The position numbers were made by a program, and so were the translations under genes. DNA of 64,000 bases from Gammaproteobacteria bacterium (GTDB lineage: Bacteria > Pseudomonadota > Gammaproteobacteria > Pseudomonadales > Pseudohongiellaceae), in contig PALV01000020.1 in assembly GCA_002706685.1 (NCBI GenBank), positions 186,001 to 250,000 of the forward strand, given 5' to 3'. The notes under the pieces were generated by a model that saw nothing but the letters and a program-made list of their open reading frames with translations, did no database searches and had not been told where the DNA came from. The number at the start of each line of letters is the position of its first letter. The stretch's first letter is position 1. Shown piece after piece: positions 1 to 10,159 of the stretch.

Positions 1-1164
<1,164 letters not shown>

Positions 1165-1407
1165 TCAGGCGGCAGCGGCTTCGGCCGGTGTCATCAGTCG
1201 CATGGTCACCGCATGCACCGCGCCGCTTTGAATGTGCGGGTTAAGATGCTGATACACCAGTTGCTGACGCTTGACAGCGCCGAGACCCGAAAACACGTCT
1301 CCGACTGCAATAACCTGGAACTTGCCTGCCCCGCCATCCACTTTGATCTGGCAATCTGGCAGGGCAGCACTCAACAGCTCTGAAATATACTGTGCATCTA
1401 AACTCAT
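1165..1407 (-). CDS. ibaG: BolA-family protein IbaG
   Basis: An 80-residue acidic protein of the BolA/IbaG (YrbA) family. Members bind [2Fe-2S] clusters together with monothiol glutaredoxins and are linked to acid stress. The assignment rests on size, the BolA-like central region (QVIAVGDVFSGLGAVKRQQLVYQHL) and position between mlaC and murA, where ibaG is found in most gammaproteobacteria. The alanine-rich C-terminus (PAEAAAA) is ordinary for the family. It starts 36 bp downstream of the mlaC stop codon, consistent with one transcript. Confidence 0.88.
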   Translation of the reverse strand: MSLDAQYISELLSAALPDCQIKVDGGAGKFQVIAVGDVFSGLGAVKRQQLVYQHLNPHIQSGAVHAVTMRLMTPAEAAAA

Positions 1408-1443
1408 TCGAAAACCTCTAACGGCGGGACCGGGGTCGGGACC

Positions 1444-2061
1444 TTACTGCCACGCCTCAATAACTGCGTCGATATCATTGTTGTTGCGCGCCATCAGCGC
1501 GGCAAACTGGGTATGGTACTGTCTGCGCAGGTTGATCCCGCCAACAAACAGGTTGCGCAGTTTCCACTCGCCCTGATCGTCTTTGAACAGCGCGTACTGC
1601 AGTTCTATCCGGGCTCCTTCGGAGTTGATCTGCATGCGCACGTTGGTTGGCGCATTGGGATCTTCCGGTGGATCCTGAGGTGGCAGATAAGTGAGTTCCT
1701 GACCACCGTATTCAACCAGGGCAGAACCGTAGAAACGCGTCAGAGTGCTGCGCAGCTTCTCGCCGAACGCTGTGAGCTGCGCGTCAGTGGCGTCTTCCGA
1801 AAATCTCGCCATCACGCCGCGTGCAACTTCACGGAAGTCCACAAACTTGCCGACTTCCTCCTCAATTCCCGCGTAGTAGCGAGTCGGGTCGGATTCAAAA
1901 TAGGGTCTTAGTTCTTCGACTCGCGCTAAAAGCTCGTTTACCGACTGCTCGGCGGCTTCAACCGCAGACAGCTGATCGTTCTGGGCCAGTGCTGGCGACA
2001 GCGCTACCAGTGATACCGCGGTCAGCAGTGACATTAAATATTGACGCATGTTCGATTTCAT
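1444..2061 (-). CDS. mlaC: MlaC-type periplasmic phospholipid carrier
   Basis: MlaC (Ttg2D) shuttles phospholipids between the outer-membrane MlaA complex and the inner-membrane MlaFEDB transporter to keep outer-membrane lipid asymmetry. From the chosen ATG at 2061 the 205-residue product has a signal peptide (MKSNMRQYLMSLLTAVSLV, likely cleaved after ALA) and MlaC features such as the FYGSALVEYGG stretch. A longer frame runs to 2172, but 2061 is preferred because AAGGAG lies about 10 nt upstream and the signal peptide then begins correctly. Unusually, the partner genes mlaF, mlaE, mlaD and mlaB are absent here: upstream is divergent yrbG, downstream is ibaG. Confidence 0.88.
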   Translation of the reverse strand: MKSNMRQYLMSLLTAVSLVALSPALAQNDQLSAVEAAEQSVNELLARVEELRPYFESDPTRYYAGIEEEVGKFVDFREVARGVMARFSEDATDAQLTAFGEKLRSTLTRFYGSALVEYGGQELTYLPPQDPPEDPNAPTNVRMQINSEGARIELQYALFKDDQGEWKLRNLFVGGINLRRQYHTQFAALMARNNNDIDAVIEAWQ

Positions 2062-2166
2062 CTCTGTTCTCCTTCCTGGCCCGTGCGGGCTGACGAGACG
2101 CGTGGTAACGGTCGTTTTCCACAGCGTTGCAGTGTACCTCAAATGAGAAAGACTATAAATTACTAC

Positions 2167-2195
2167 TTGCAATGCAGGGTGTTACTCCGTCTAAT
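2167..2195 (+). promoter_or_regulatory. predicted sigma-70 promoter of the yrbG-kdsDC-lpt operon
   Basis: TTGCAA at 2167-2172, a 17-bp spacer and TCTAAT at 2190-2195 match 4/6 and 5/6 positions of the -35 and -10 consensus. It lies about 100 bp upstream of the yrbG start within the 231-bp divergent gap to mlaC. Nothing else coding was seen in that gap. Confidence 0.5.
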
Positions 2196-2292
2196 GGGCG
2201 GCCCAGACAAAGCCTGCGTTCATCGTTTTTTGGTGCCATCAGCAGCTGGACAGTATGCATTTAACTGGAATTTCTATCCTGCAAACTCAACT

Positions 2293-3249
2293 ATGCTCGT
2301 AAACATTTTGATAATCTGCCTTGGATTTGCCGGCCTGATATGGGGTGCCGACAAATTCGTTTTCGGCGCTTCGGCATTCGCCCGTAATATGGGCATACCA
2401 CCCCTGGTCATCGGCCTGACAATCGTCGCTTTCGGCACTTCGGCACCCGAAATTTTTTCTTCCGCCGCATCTGCACTGGCAGGCGAGCCGGAACTGGCTA
2501 TTGGCAACGCTATCGGTTCCAACATATTCAATCTGGGCATTGCGCTCGGCGTCGCGCTTGTCATCAAACCAATTACGCCACCAAAATCGCTGGCCCGCAA
2601 AGAACTGCCAGCGCTGATTCTGGTCAGTGTTATTTGCGGCCTGCTGATGTTCAACCGTTATATCGGGCCCATTGATGCACTTCTGCTGATTGCAGTGGTG
2701 ACGTTTTTCATCTGGAAGTTATTCCGCGGCCATCGCTCAGGCGAGGTAGAGGCGATTGAAGAGGAGGAGATTCCAGACAATGTCAGTACCGGCAAAGCAC
2801 TGGGATTCCTGTTACTGGGGCTGGCACTGTTGATCATCAGTGCCGAATATCTGGTCGACGCCTCCATTGAAATCGCCGCCATTCTCGGTGTCACCTCCGG
2901 CATTATCGGCCTGACACTGGTCGCACTGGGCACCAGTCTTCCCGAGCTGGCCGCGACTGTCACCTGTGCGCTGCGTGGTCACCACGAACTGGCAGTTGGC
3001 AATATCATCGGCTCCAACATCCTCAACATCCTGGTTGTACTGCCATTCCCCGGCCTGCTGGCCGCTGGTTATTTCGACAGCTCCCTGCTGACCCGTGATT
3101 ACGTTGCCATGATGGTACTGACCGCGCTGCTGGTCGCGCTGTGTTATCCAGCGATCCGCGCCCGGCGTCAGCTGGGTCGCCTCAGCGGGCTGGCATTCAT
3201 AATGCTTTACCTGGCATGGTTCGGCATAATGTATTATCAGATTCACTAG
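2293..3249 (+). CDS. yrbG: YrbG-type sodium/calcium antiporter
   Basis: An inner-membrane protein of 318 residues from the Ca2+/cation antiporter (CaCA) superfamily. It shows the internal duplication of the family: two alpha repeats, each with a GTSxPE motif (GTSAPE, GTSLPE) and a GNxIGSNI motif (GNAIGSNIFNLG, GNIIGSNILNIL). About ten membrane segments are apparent, with an acidic cytoplasmic loop (EVEAIEEEEIPD) between the halves. The frame extends upstream to 2041, but ATG 2293 (MLVNILIICLGFAGLIWGAD) starts directly at the first membrane helix as in homologues. It heads the LPS operon, as in E. coli. Confidence 0.92.
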   Translation: MLVNILIICLGFAGLIWGADKFVFGASAFARNMGIPPLVIGLTIVAFGTSAPEIFSSAASALAGEPELAIGNAIGSNIFNLGIALGVALVIKPITPPKSLARKELPALILVSVICGLLMFNRYIGPIDALLLIAVVTFFIWKLFRGHRSGEVEAIEEEEIPDNVSTGKALGFLLLGLALLIISAEYLVDASIEIAAILGVTSGIIGLTLVALGTSLPELAATVTCALRGHHELAVGNIIGSNILNILVVLPFPGLLAAGYFDSSLLTRDYVAMMVLTALLVALCYPAIRARRQLGRLSGLAFIMLYLAWFGIMYYQIH

Positions 3250-3264
3250 ACTGGCGAGATTTCC

Positions 3265-4239
3265 ATGGCCGACCCCCAATCACTGATCGACAGTGCGTTG
3301 CGCACTATTCGTATTGAACATGACGCGATCGCGGCACTGCTTCCACGCGTCGACGAGTCTTTCGCACGCGCCTGCCAGATCATGCTCGACTGCGAAGGCC
3401 GCATTGTCGTCACCGGCATGGGCAAATCCGGCCACATCGCCCGCAAGATAGCTGCCACCCTGTCCAGTACGGGCACCCCGGCCATGTTTGTGCACCCGGC
3501 GGAGGCCAGCCACGGCGATCTCGGCATGATTACCGGCAAGGACGTGCTGCTGGCACTGTCGAATTCCGGCACCACCGAGGAACTGGTAAACATCCTGCCG
3601 CTGATCAAACGCAAGGGTGTTCCCTTTATCAGCATGACCGGAAATCCTCACTCAAGTATGGCAACCACCGCTACCGTCAATATTGACGCCAGCGTGACCA
3701 AGGAGGCCTGCCCTCTCGGACAGGCCCCGACCGCCAGTACGACCGTCGCGCTGGTTCTTGGCGACGCACTGGCGATGGCACTGCTGGAGGCCAAAGGGTT
3801 CACCGAAGAAGATTTTGCATTTTCACACCCGGGCGGTCGTCTGGGTCGACGCCTGTTGCTCAAGGTCAGGGATATCATGCACAGTGGTGACAGTATCCCC
3901 AGGGTCAAGGCTGGCACCCTGCTGAAGGACGCGCTGTTTGAAATAAGCAGCAAAGGACTGGGTATGACCACGGTGGTTGACGACAGTGGCAGGCTGCAGG
4001 GGGTTTTTACCGATGGCGACCTGCGACGGACCCTGGATGCCGGCAAGGACATTACCCGCACCCTGATTACCGATGTCATGTCCGTGAACGGCAAAACTGT
4101 GTCCGTGGATGCCATGGCTACTGAAGCTGCCAGACTGATGGAAGAAAACCGAATCTATACACTGGTGGTGCTGGATGACAATCAACAGTTGAGTGGCATC
4201 ATTCGCATGCACGACCTGCTGCAGGCCAATGTGGTCTAG
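3265..4239 (+). CDS. kdsD: D-arabinose 5-phosphate isomerase
   Basis: Interconverts ribulose 5-phosphate and arabinose 5-phosphate, the first step toward Kdo for LPS. The 324-residue product has an N-terminal SIS domain (GMGKSGHIARKIAATLSSTG and the following ASHGDLGMI region, roughly residues 45-180), the HPGGRLGRRLL linker typical of KdsD, and two C-terminal CBS domains (about 205-262 and 270-324). It begins 15 bp after yrbG and is followed after 8 bp by kdsC, so the pathway genes are tightly clustered. Confidence 0.96.
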   Translation: MADPQSLIDSALRTIRIEHDAIAALLPRVDESFARACQIMLDCEGRIVVTGMGKSGHIARKIAATLSSTGTPAMFVHPAEASHGDLGMITGKDVLLALSNSGTTEELVNILPLIKRKGVPFISMTGNPHSSMATTATVNIDASVTKEACPLGQAPTASTTVALVLGDALAMALLEAKGFTEEDFAFSHPGGRLGRRLLLKVRDIMHSGDSIPRVKAGTLLKDALFEISSKGLGMTTVVDDSGRLQGVFTDGDLRRTLDAGKDITRTLITDVMSVNGKTVSVDAMATEAARLMEENRIYTLVVLDDNQQLSGIIRMHDLLQANVV

Positions 4240-4247
4240 GAGTACCG

Positions 4248-4802
4248 ATGAAGTTTCTGACCGACTCTGCCGATGCCACTCGCCGCGCAGCCAGCATATC
4301 GCTGCTGCTGCTTGATGTGGACGGCATCCTGACCAACGGCCAGCTCTACTTTGGCGATCAGGGCGAAATTTTTAAAGCATTCAATACGCTTGACGGCCAT
4401 GGCATAAAGCTGTTGCAGGCCAATGGTATTCGTGTCGGCATCGTATCCGGCCGCCACTCGCAGGCCCTTTCCACACGTGCCAGCGCTTTGGGCATCACCC
4501 TCATCAAAAGCGGACGCGAAGACAAGCTGACTGCCACCCGCGAGCTCTTGTCAGAGCACCCCTGCGACTTTGAACACATTGCCTTCATGGGTGACGACCT
4601 TCCCGACCTGCCGGTCATGATGCGCTGCGGGCTGGCAATTACTGTCCCCAATGCACATCCCAGTATTATCGAACGCGCGCACCTTTGCACAGACGGTGGC
4701 GGCGGCACCGGTGCAGTTCGCGAGGTAGCGGATTTTCTGCTACAGACGGCAGGCAAGTATGACGCCATCATCGCTGCCTGCGAGAGCGGACAGGATTCCT
4801 GA
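4248..4802 (+). CDS. kdsC: 3-deoxy-D-manno-octulosonate 8-phosphate phosphatase
   Basis: HAD-superfamily phosphatase that releases Kdo from Kdo-8-phosphate in the LPS inner-core pathway. The 184-residue protein has the DVDG nucleophile motif (Asp23 and Asp25), the VSGR motif, a conserved lysine (LIKSGREDK) and the metal-binding GDDLPD motif. It is cap-less, as expected for KdsC, which works as a tetramer. The stop codon overlaps the lptC start by one base, indicating translational coupling. Confidence 0.96.
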   Translation: MKFLTDSADATRRAASISLLLLDVDGILTNGQLYFGDQGEIFKAFNTLDGHGIKLLQANGIRVGIVSGRHSQALSTRASALGITLIKSGREDKLTATRELLSEHPCDFEHIAFMGDDLPDLPVMMRCGLAITVPNAHPSIIERAHLCTDGGGGTGAVREVADFLLQTAGKYDAIIAACESGQDS

Positions 4803-5425
4803 TGCGTGCGCTGCGATACCTGATAAATCGACTGATTTCATTGCGCCTGAAAGGCTGGCTGGTGGCGCTGGCCCCAGCCGTTCTGCTGGCATGGCTGATG
4901 ACTGGCGATCTGGATGTTTCCAATCCCGACCAGAGCAGCTCTCAGGTGCAACTGCCGTCGGGCGAACAGTATGAGGGATTCGGCCGTGACATTCACAGCC
5001 GTGTATACAATGACAGCGGCGAGCTGGAGTACACGATCGGAGCAGAAGCCCAACGCCTGTACACAGACGAGGTTACAGAGCTCGATTACCCCATGATCCG
5101 CATGTTTCAGCAGGGCCAGGAACGCTGGAATATATCCGCAGTATCAGGCAGAATTCGAGCCTCGTCGGGCGGCGATATTCAGGAACTGGAACTTCGGGAC
5201 TCAGTTCAGGTGCGCCACCAGATGGGCGCCGATGACGCCATTCAGGTGCAGACTGCCTGGCTGATAGTCGAACCGCAGGCCGAGCGGCTGTATACCGACG
5301 CGCAGGTACTGATCAACGGCAATCGCATCGAACAGCGTTCTGTGGGCCTGCGGGCCAATTTCTCACTGGATTCACTGGAATTTTTATCAGATGTCGAAGG
5401 ACGTTTTACAGACATATCACCGTAA
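4802..5425 (+). CDS. lptC: LPS export protein LptC
   Basis: Bitopic inner-membrane subunit of the Lpt bridge that passes LPS from LptB2FG to LptA. The 207-residue product has one N-terminal membrane helix (about residues 15-34, LKGWLVALAPAVLLAWLM) and then a periplasmic beta-jellyroll region (residues about 55-205), with the family's 'tie-breaker' spacing and SNPDQ-like linker. It starts at ATG 4802 inside the kdsC stop codon and overlaps lptA by 35 bp at its end. Sequence conservation is low in this family, so position in the operon is a main part of the evidence. Confidence 0.93.
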   Translation: MRALRYLINRLISLRLKGWLVALAPAVLLAWLMTGDLDVSNPDQSSSQVQLPSGEQYEGFGRDIHSRVYNDSGELEYTIGAEAQRLYTDEVTELDYPMIRMFQQGQERWNISAVSGRIRASSGGDIQELELRDSVQVRHQMGADDAIQVQTAWLIVEPQAERLYTDAQVLINGNRIEQRSVGLRANFSLDSLEFLSDVEGRFTDISP

Positions 5426-6011
5426 TCGGTCAATACGGCCACCACTGCTGGCACTGACTGGTAATCGGTACATTGCCAAAACTGTTTTCCTGGGCATCGC
5501 TCTGGCATTTGTATTGCCTTCGCTCGCAGCCGTAGCACCTTCAGACAGTACCGAGCGGATCGGATACTGGTCCGACGGTGGCGGCACCATCCAGACCGAG
5601 GGCAATGTGCGTACGATGACATTGCGTGTTAATGTTCGTATTGAGCAGGGCATGGTAACCATTTACGGTGATACCGCCACCGTTATCCAGAACACCGAAA
5701 CCGGCGAACTGATTCGGGCAACCGTCCATGGCGAACCCGCGCGCTTCACGCGTGAAGCACCCCTGGCGTCGGAGACGATCACCGGTAGCAGTGACACCAT
5801 CATCTATTACAACGAGCCAGGCGCCACTGCCGAGGCGCTGCTGTCCGTCGTGGAATTTGTGGGTGAAGCCAGCTTTACTCGCGGCGGCACGGCGCTGGAA
5901 TGCTCGGAAATCAAGCATGTCATTGAAACAGCGGCAACGGATTCACCCGGCCCCTGCAGTGGTGTGTTTGCACCTGATGAAACCTCTGACGACGATTCGG
6001 CGGGCAACTGA
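5391..6011 (+). CDS. lptA: LPS transport periplasmic protein LptA
   Basis: LptA forms the periplasmic beta-jellyroll bridge that carries LPS to the outer membrane. The 206-residue frame has an extended N-terminus ([18 protein letters not shown]) before a hydrophobic signal sequence ending near LAAVAPSD, then the OstA-like domain ([34 protein letters not shown]). The acidic C-terminal tail ([11 protein letters not shown]) is variable in the family. The start overlaps lptC by 35 bp and the stop overlaps lptB by one base. A downstream start closer to the signal peptide cannot be excluded. Confidence 0.9.
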   Translation: MSKDVLQTYHRNRSIRPPLLALTGNRYIAKTVFLGIALAFVLPSLAAVAPSDSTERIGYWSDGGGTIQTEGNVRTMTLRVNVRIEQGMVTIYGDTATVIQNTETGELIRATVHGEPARFTREAPLASETITGSSDTIIYYNEPGATAEALLSVVEFVGEASFTRGGTALECSEIKHVIETAATDSPGPCSGVFAPDETSDDDSAGN

Positions 6012-6736
6012 TGGATCTGCTGAGCGCCAGCCATCTGGCCAAGTCCTACAAGAGTCGCCAGGTTGTACGAGATGTATCCCTGACTGTAAACAGCGGTCAG
6101 ATTGTTGGTCTGCTTGGCCCCAATGGCGCAGGCAAGACTACATGTTTTTACATGATCGTGGGCCTGGTAAATGCCGATAAAGGCAGGATCAGCATCAATG
6201 ATCAGGACCTGACCGGGCTGCCCATTTTTGCCAGAGCACGCCTGGGGCTGGGCTATCTCCCTCAGGACTCCTCCATTTTTCGCAACCTGACTGTGGCCGA
6301 TAACATCATGGCCATTCTGGAAACCCGCAAGGAACTGAGTGCCCAGCAGCGCGAAGAGAAGCTGGAAAGCCTGATTCAGGAATTCCACATCAATCACATT
6401 CGCGACAACAAGGGCATGAGCCTGTCCGGCGGTGAGCGCCGCAGGACTGAAATTGCCCGGGCGCTGGCCACCGACCCACGCTTCATCCTGCTGGATGAGC
6501 CATTTGCCGGTGTTGACCCCATCTCGGTCAGTGACATCAAGTCCATTATTCAACACCTGAAGGATCGTGGCATCGGTGTGCTGTTGACTGACCACAACGT
6601 TCGTGAAACGCTGGACATCTGTGAGAAAGCTTACATTGTCAGCGATGGCGGCATTATTGCCGAGGGTGACGCCCAACAGATACTTGCCAACCAGCGTGTG
6701 CGCGATGTGTACCTGGGCAAGAATTTCCAGATCTGA
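6011..6736 (+). CDS. lptB: LPS export ABC transporter ATPase LptB
   Basis: Cytoplasmic ATPase that powers LPS extraction with LptF and LptG (not in this window). The 241-residue protein contains Walker A (GPNGAGKTT, residues 36-44), the Q-loop (LPQDSS), the ABC signature LSGGERRR (about 138-145), Walker B with catalytic Glu ([12 protein letters not shown], 159-170) and the H-loop (LTDHNVRE). These are strongly diagnostic of LptB. It ends the kdsD-lptB block; a 130-bp gap to rpoN follows. Confidence 0.98.
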   Translation: MDLLSASHLAKSYKSRQVVRDVSLTVNSGQIVGLLGPNGAGKTTCFYMIVGLVNADKGRISINDQDLTGLPIFARARLGLGYLPQDSSIFRNLTVADNIMAILETRKELSAQQREEKLESLIQEFHINHIRDNKGMSLSGGERRRTEIARALATDPRFILLDEPFAGVDPISVSDIKSIIQHLKDRGIGVLLTDHNVRETLDICEKAYIVSDGGIIAEGDAQQILANQRVRDVYLGKNFQI

Positions 6737-6866
6737 CCATCAAATGTCGTGACAAAATCTTGAAAATCCCACTCAATATCGGCATGATGTTTGCTTTAAT
6801 TAACCGGTCCACATCTGGCCCAGTAATTCACGAGATCGACCCCGTTCTAGCGATGCGCCTGATGTC

Positions 6867-8417
6867 ATGAAGATTTCGCTCCAACTCAAACTCGGTCAAC
6901 AACTGACCATGACCCCCCAGTTGCAACAGGCAATTCGTCTGCTGCAATTGTCGACGCTTGACCTTCAGAACGAGATTCACGAGGCACTGGAATCAAATCC
7001 AATGCTGGAGGTGGATGAGTCTCCTGACAGCGACAGCAGCGATAGTTACGAGAACAGCGATAACACAGACAAGACCAATGGCGCTGATGAAGCAACCGAC
7101 TCGCGCACCTACGAGGAGCGCCAGAACGCCTTTGATGAGGTCACTGCGGCCACGCCTTCCAATACCGACAGCGATACCGGCGAAGCCGGCTGGGAGGAAC
7201 ACATTCCCGAGCAGCTTTCGGTGGATACCAACTGGGATGATATTTACCAGACTACATACTCCACGGGCAGCCCGATGGCAGACACGGATGATTTCGAATC
7301 ACGTGACTCCGCTTCAGAAACTCTGCAGGACCACCTCAACTGGCAGTTAAACCTTACCAACATGTCGGATACCGACCGACTGATTGGCATGGCGATCATT
7401 GATGCCATTGATGCTAACGGCCAGCTGTCACTGAGCGTTGAGGCTATTCACGAAGGCCTGATGGATGATATCGAAGAGCTGGAAGAAGATGAGGTACTCG
7501 CCGTACTGCATCGCATTCAGCAGTTCGACCCGGTGGGTGTCGCCTACCGCGACCTGTCGGAGTGTCTGTTGATCCAGTTGAACCAGGTCCCGTCCGAACT
7601 CGAGACCGATCCCATACGGCACGCCAAGATACTGGTGCGGGACTACCTGGCCCTGCTGGGCAATCGGGACTACGCCCAGATCATGCGGCTCACGCGATTA
7701 AAAGAGCCGGAGCTGCGTGATGCGATTGCCATGGTCGAAAAACTCAATCCACGCCCGGGCGCCGATATCGCCCCATCCAGCGCCACCTACGTTATCCCTG
7801 ATGTGATTGTCAGCAAAGACACCCGCAGCGGACGCTGGCGTGTCGAGCTCAACCCGGAAACAGCCCCCAAACTGCGTATCAACGCCGATTACGCAGCACT
7901 GGTCAAACGTTCTGATAACAGCTCCGATAACAATTATCTGCGCGATAACCTGCAGGAGGCACGCTGGTTCCTCAAGAGCCTGCAAAGCCGTAACGAGACA
8001 CTGCTTAAAGTTGCCTCGCGCATCGTCGAGCATCAGCAGGGTTTCCTGGAACACGGTGAAGAGGCCATGAAACCACTGGTCCTGCACGACATTGCCGAAG
8101 CAGTGGAGATGCATGAATCAACCATCTCCCGGGTAACCACTCAAAAATACATGCACACGCCGCGCGGGATATTCGAGCTCAAGTACTTTTTCTCCAGTCA
8201 CGTCAGTACCGCTGGCGGAGGCGAATGCTCATCAACCGCGATACGCGCACTGATCAAAAAGCTGGTCGCTGGCGAAAACCCGCGCAAACCACTCAGCGAC
8301 AGCAAAATCACTCAGTTGCTGGAAGACCAGGGCATTAATGTCGCCCGCCGGACAATCGCCAAATATCGCGAATCCCTGTCCATCCCCCCTTCCAATGAAC
8401 GCAAGCGGCTGGTCTGA
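6867..8417 (+). CDS. rpoN: RNA polymerase sigma-54 factor
   Basis: Sigma-54 directs transcription from -24/-12 promoters and needs an AAA+ activator; the window encodes one such activator (CbrB) and contains a matching promoter at 30594. The 516-residue protein has the glutamine/leucine-rich region I ([18 protein letters not shown]), an acidic region II (about residues 50-140), the core-binding region, the HTH, and the RpoN box [10 protein letters not shown] (residues 493-502), which reads the -24 element. The canonical hpf gene does not follow it; ptsN is next. Confidence 0.98.
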   Translation: MKISLQLKLGQQLTMTPQLQQAIRLLQLSTLDLQNEIHEALESNPMLEVDESPDSDSSDSYENSDNTDKTNGADEATDSRTYEERQNAFDEVTAATPSNTDSDTGEAGWEEHIPEQLSVDTNWDDIYQTTYSTGSPMADTDDFESRDSASETLQDHLNWQLNLTNMSDTDRLIGMAIIDAIDANGQLSLSVEAIHEGLMDDIEELEEDEVLAVLHRIQQFDPVGVAYRDLSECLLIQLNQVPSELETDPIRHAKILVRDYLALLGNRDYAQIMRLTRLKEPELRDAIAMVEKLNPRPGADIAPSSATYVIPDVIVSKDTRSGRWRVELNPETAPKLRINADYAALVKRSDNSSDNNYLRDNLQEARWFLKSLQSRNETLLKVASRIVEHQQGFLEHGEEAMKPLVLHDIAEAVEMHESTISRVTTQKYMHTPRGIFELKYFFSSHVSTAGGGECSSTAIRALIKKLVAGENPRKPLSDSKITQLLEDQGINVARRTIAKYRESLSIPPSNERKRLV

Positions 8418-8443
8418 CACCTTGCCAGTCCGTTCGGCGCACG

Positions 8444-8472
8444 TTGCCAGCGCCTGCCCAAGGCACTAGAAT
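8444..8472 (+). promoter_or_regulatory. predicted sigma-70 promoter of ptsN
   Basis: TTGCCA (8444-8449), a 17-bp spacer and TAGAAT (8467-8472) each match 5/6 of consensus. The predicted start lies about 20 nt before the ptsN ATG at 8500. This would allow ptsN-rapZ-npr to be transcribed separately from rpoN. Confidence 0.55.
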
Positions 8473-8499
8473 GGCGGCTCTGGAAAACAGGACACAGCA

Positions 8500-8967
8500 A
8501 TGCAATTAAGCAGCATACTTACCCCGGAACGCGCCCTGTGCAACCTGCCGGGTGTCAGTAAGAAACGATTTCTGACCACGATCAGTGAAACCATCGCAGA
8601 AACCACACCCAACCTGTCGGCTGATGCTATCTACACCGCGTTGCTGGCACGTGAGCAGTTGGGCAGCACCGGTATCGGCAATGGTATTGCCATCCCCCAC
8701 TGTCGCGTTTCCGAATGCACAACAATCACCGGCACCCTGGTAAAGCTGGATGAGGGTATCGATTTCGATGCCGTCGATTCACAACAGGTCGATCTGCTTT
8801 TTGTACTGATCGTGCCGGCCGAGGAAACCGATGAACACCTGCGCGTGCTAAGCGCACTGGCACGCCTGTTCCATCAGGATGAATTCTGTCAGGCTCTGCG
8901 GGGCGCTCGCAGCAACCAGGAACTGTACGACATCGCCGTACGATTTGATCAGGAACAACAGGCTTAA
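8500..8967 (+). CDS. ptsN: PTS IIA-Ntr nitrogen regulatory protein
   Basis: EIIA-Ntr is the last phosphocarrier of the regulatory PTS(Ntr) chain (EI-Ntr, NPr, EIIA-Ntr) and controls potassium transport and stress or carbon/nitrogen responses in relatives. The 155-residue protein carries the phosphorylatable histidine in IPHCRV (His67) and the following family pattern (VDLLFVLIVPAEETDEHLRVLSALARLF). A good promoter precedes it (8444-8472). Its partner NPr is encoded 0.9 kb downstream; EI-Ntr (ptsP) is not in the window. Confidence 0.96.
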   Translation: MQLSSILTPERALCNLPGVSKKRFLTTISETIAETTPNLSADAIYTALLAREQLGSTGIGNGIAIPHCRVSECTTITGTLVKLDEGIDFDAVDSQQVDLLFVLIVPAEETDEHLRVLSALARLFHQDEFCQALRGARSNQELYDIAVRFDQEQQA

Positions 8968-9014
8968 GCCTGCCAGTTGACCCAACGATTCATTGAAGCA
9001 GGCTGTGAGACGTC

Positions 9015-9896
9015 GTGAAACTCTTGATTATCAGTGGTCGCTCCGGCTCGGGAAAAAGTACCGCCCTCAATATGCTCGAGGATCACGGTTATTACTGTAT
9101 TGATAACCTGCCTGCCAGCCTGCTGCAGGCATTTGTTTCGCGCATTTGCCGCGATACACCCGAACTGCCCCGCGTTGCTGTCAGTATTGACGCGCGCAAT
9201 ATCCCTGAGGACCTGAAGAACGTCCCGCAGATCCTGCACGAGCTGCAGCTGTCGGCGCTCAATATTGAAATCATTTTCCTTGATGCCAACAGCCCGACGC
9301 TGATCAAGCGATTCAGCGAAAGCCGCCGGCGTCACCCGCTTACCAGCAACACGGTTGGATTGCGCGAGGCCATCATTCAGGAGCGCGAATTGCTGGAGCC
9401 CATTTCCGCTATGGCCGGGCTGTCGATCGACACCAGTACAATGTCGGTACATCAGCTGCGTGAAGTCGTTCGTTCACGAATTCTCGAAAAAAAGGATTCA
9501 TCGCTGTCCGTGATGTTTGAATCATTTGGCTTCAAGAATGGTGTGCCGATTGATGCCGACTTTGTATTTGACGCCAGGTGCCTGCCCAATCCGTATTGGG
9601 ACAGCCAGCTGCGCCCTCTCAGTGGGCTGGATGCACCTGTCGCCGATTACCTGAGCAATGAGCCGGATGTGCAGGCACTGCTGCAGGATATTGAGGCATT
9701 TCTGGATCGGTGGCTGCCACGCTTTGAAGCCAGCAATCGCAGCTATATGACTGTTGCAATCGGCTGCACAGGCGGCCAGCACCGATCTGTATTCCTGTGT
9801 GAACAGCTGAAACTGGCTTTTGCCGACAAGATCAACAATCTGCAGGTTCTCCATCGAGAGCTTCGACGACGTCAGGACAACACCAACGCAACATGA
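9015..9896 (+). CDS. rapZ: RNase adapter protein RapZ
   Basis: RapZ binds GlcNAc-6-phosphate and small RNAs in enterobacteria and hands GlmZ to RNase E; in other species its targets are unclear. The 293-residue protein has a Walker A motif (GRSGSGKST, residues 8-16), the family's C-terminal RNA-binding/sensor signature (IGCTGGQHRSV) and the expected length. It starts with GTG at 9015, chosen because the Walker motif then sits at the normal distance. Its end overlaps npr by 4 bp (ATGA). Confidence 0.96.
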   Translation: MKLLIISGRSGSGKSTALNMLEDHGYYCIDNLPASLLQAFVSRICRDTPELPRVAVSIDARNIPEDLKNVPQILHELQLSALNIEIIFLDANSPTLIKRFSESRRRHPLTSNTVGLREAIIQERELLEPISAMAGLSIDTSTMSVHQLREVVRSRILEKKDSSLSVMFESFGFKNGVPIDADFVFDARCLPNPYWDSQLRPLSGLDAPVADYLSNEPDVQALLQDIEAFLDRWLPRFEASNRSYMTVAIGCTGGQHRSVFLCEQLKLAFADKINNLQVLHRELRRRQDNTNAT

Positions 9897-10159
9897 TCGA
9901 ATCGACCATCACTATCTGTAACAAGGCGGGTCTGCATGCCCGTGCCGCCTCCAAACTGGTTGGCGTCGTAAACAAGTACCAGAGCAAGGTGCACATCGGC
10001 AACGAAAAGCTTGTTGATGCACACAGCATTCTGTCATTGATGATGCTCGCTGCCGGCAAAGGCACCACATTGCGAATCGTGGTTGATGGCGATGACGAAT
10101 CAGCGGCACTGGAAGACATCGTGGCGCTGGTAAACAACCGATTTGATGAAGGCGAGTGA
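9893..10159 (+). CDS. npr: HPr-like phosphocarrier NPr
   Basis: Small phosphocarrier between EI-Ntr and EIIA-Ntr. The 88-residue protein shows the HPr active site GLHARAA with His15 and the conserved serine-loop region (SILSLMMLAAGKGTTL). It is coupled to rapZ by an ATGA overlap and to darP by a 4-bp overlap. Because it stands in the rpoN-ptsN cluster and lacks a sugar PTS neighbourhood, the nitrogen-PTS role is preferred over sugar HPr. Confidence 0.95.
   Translation: MIESTITICNKAGLHARAASKLVGVVNKYQSKVHIGNEKLVDAHSILSLMMLAAGKGTTLRIVVDGDDESAALEDIVALVNNRFDEGE

Noticed and set aside
2041..2292. Extended start of yrbG and of mlaC into the divergent gap
   Set aside because: Extensions overlap each other on opposite strands, lack family similarity, and the chosen mlaC start has a clear Shine-Dalgarno.
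5807..6676. Minus-strand frame of 289 codons opposite lptA/lptB
   Set aside because: Antisense to lptB with complete ABC motifs; no independent similarity.
6737..6866. Promoter before rpoN (TTGAAA ... ATGATG)
   Set aside because: The -10 hexamer is poor at any acceptable spacing, so the site was not listed.
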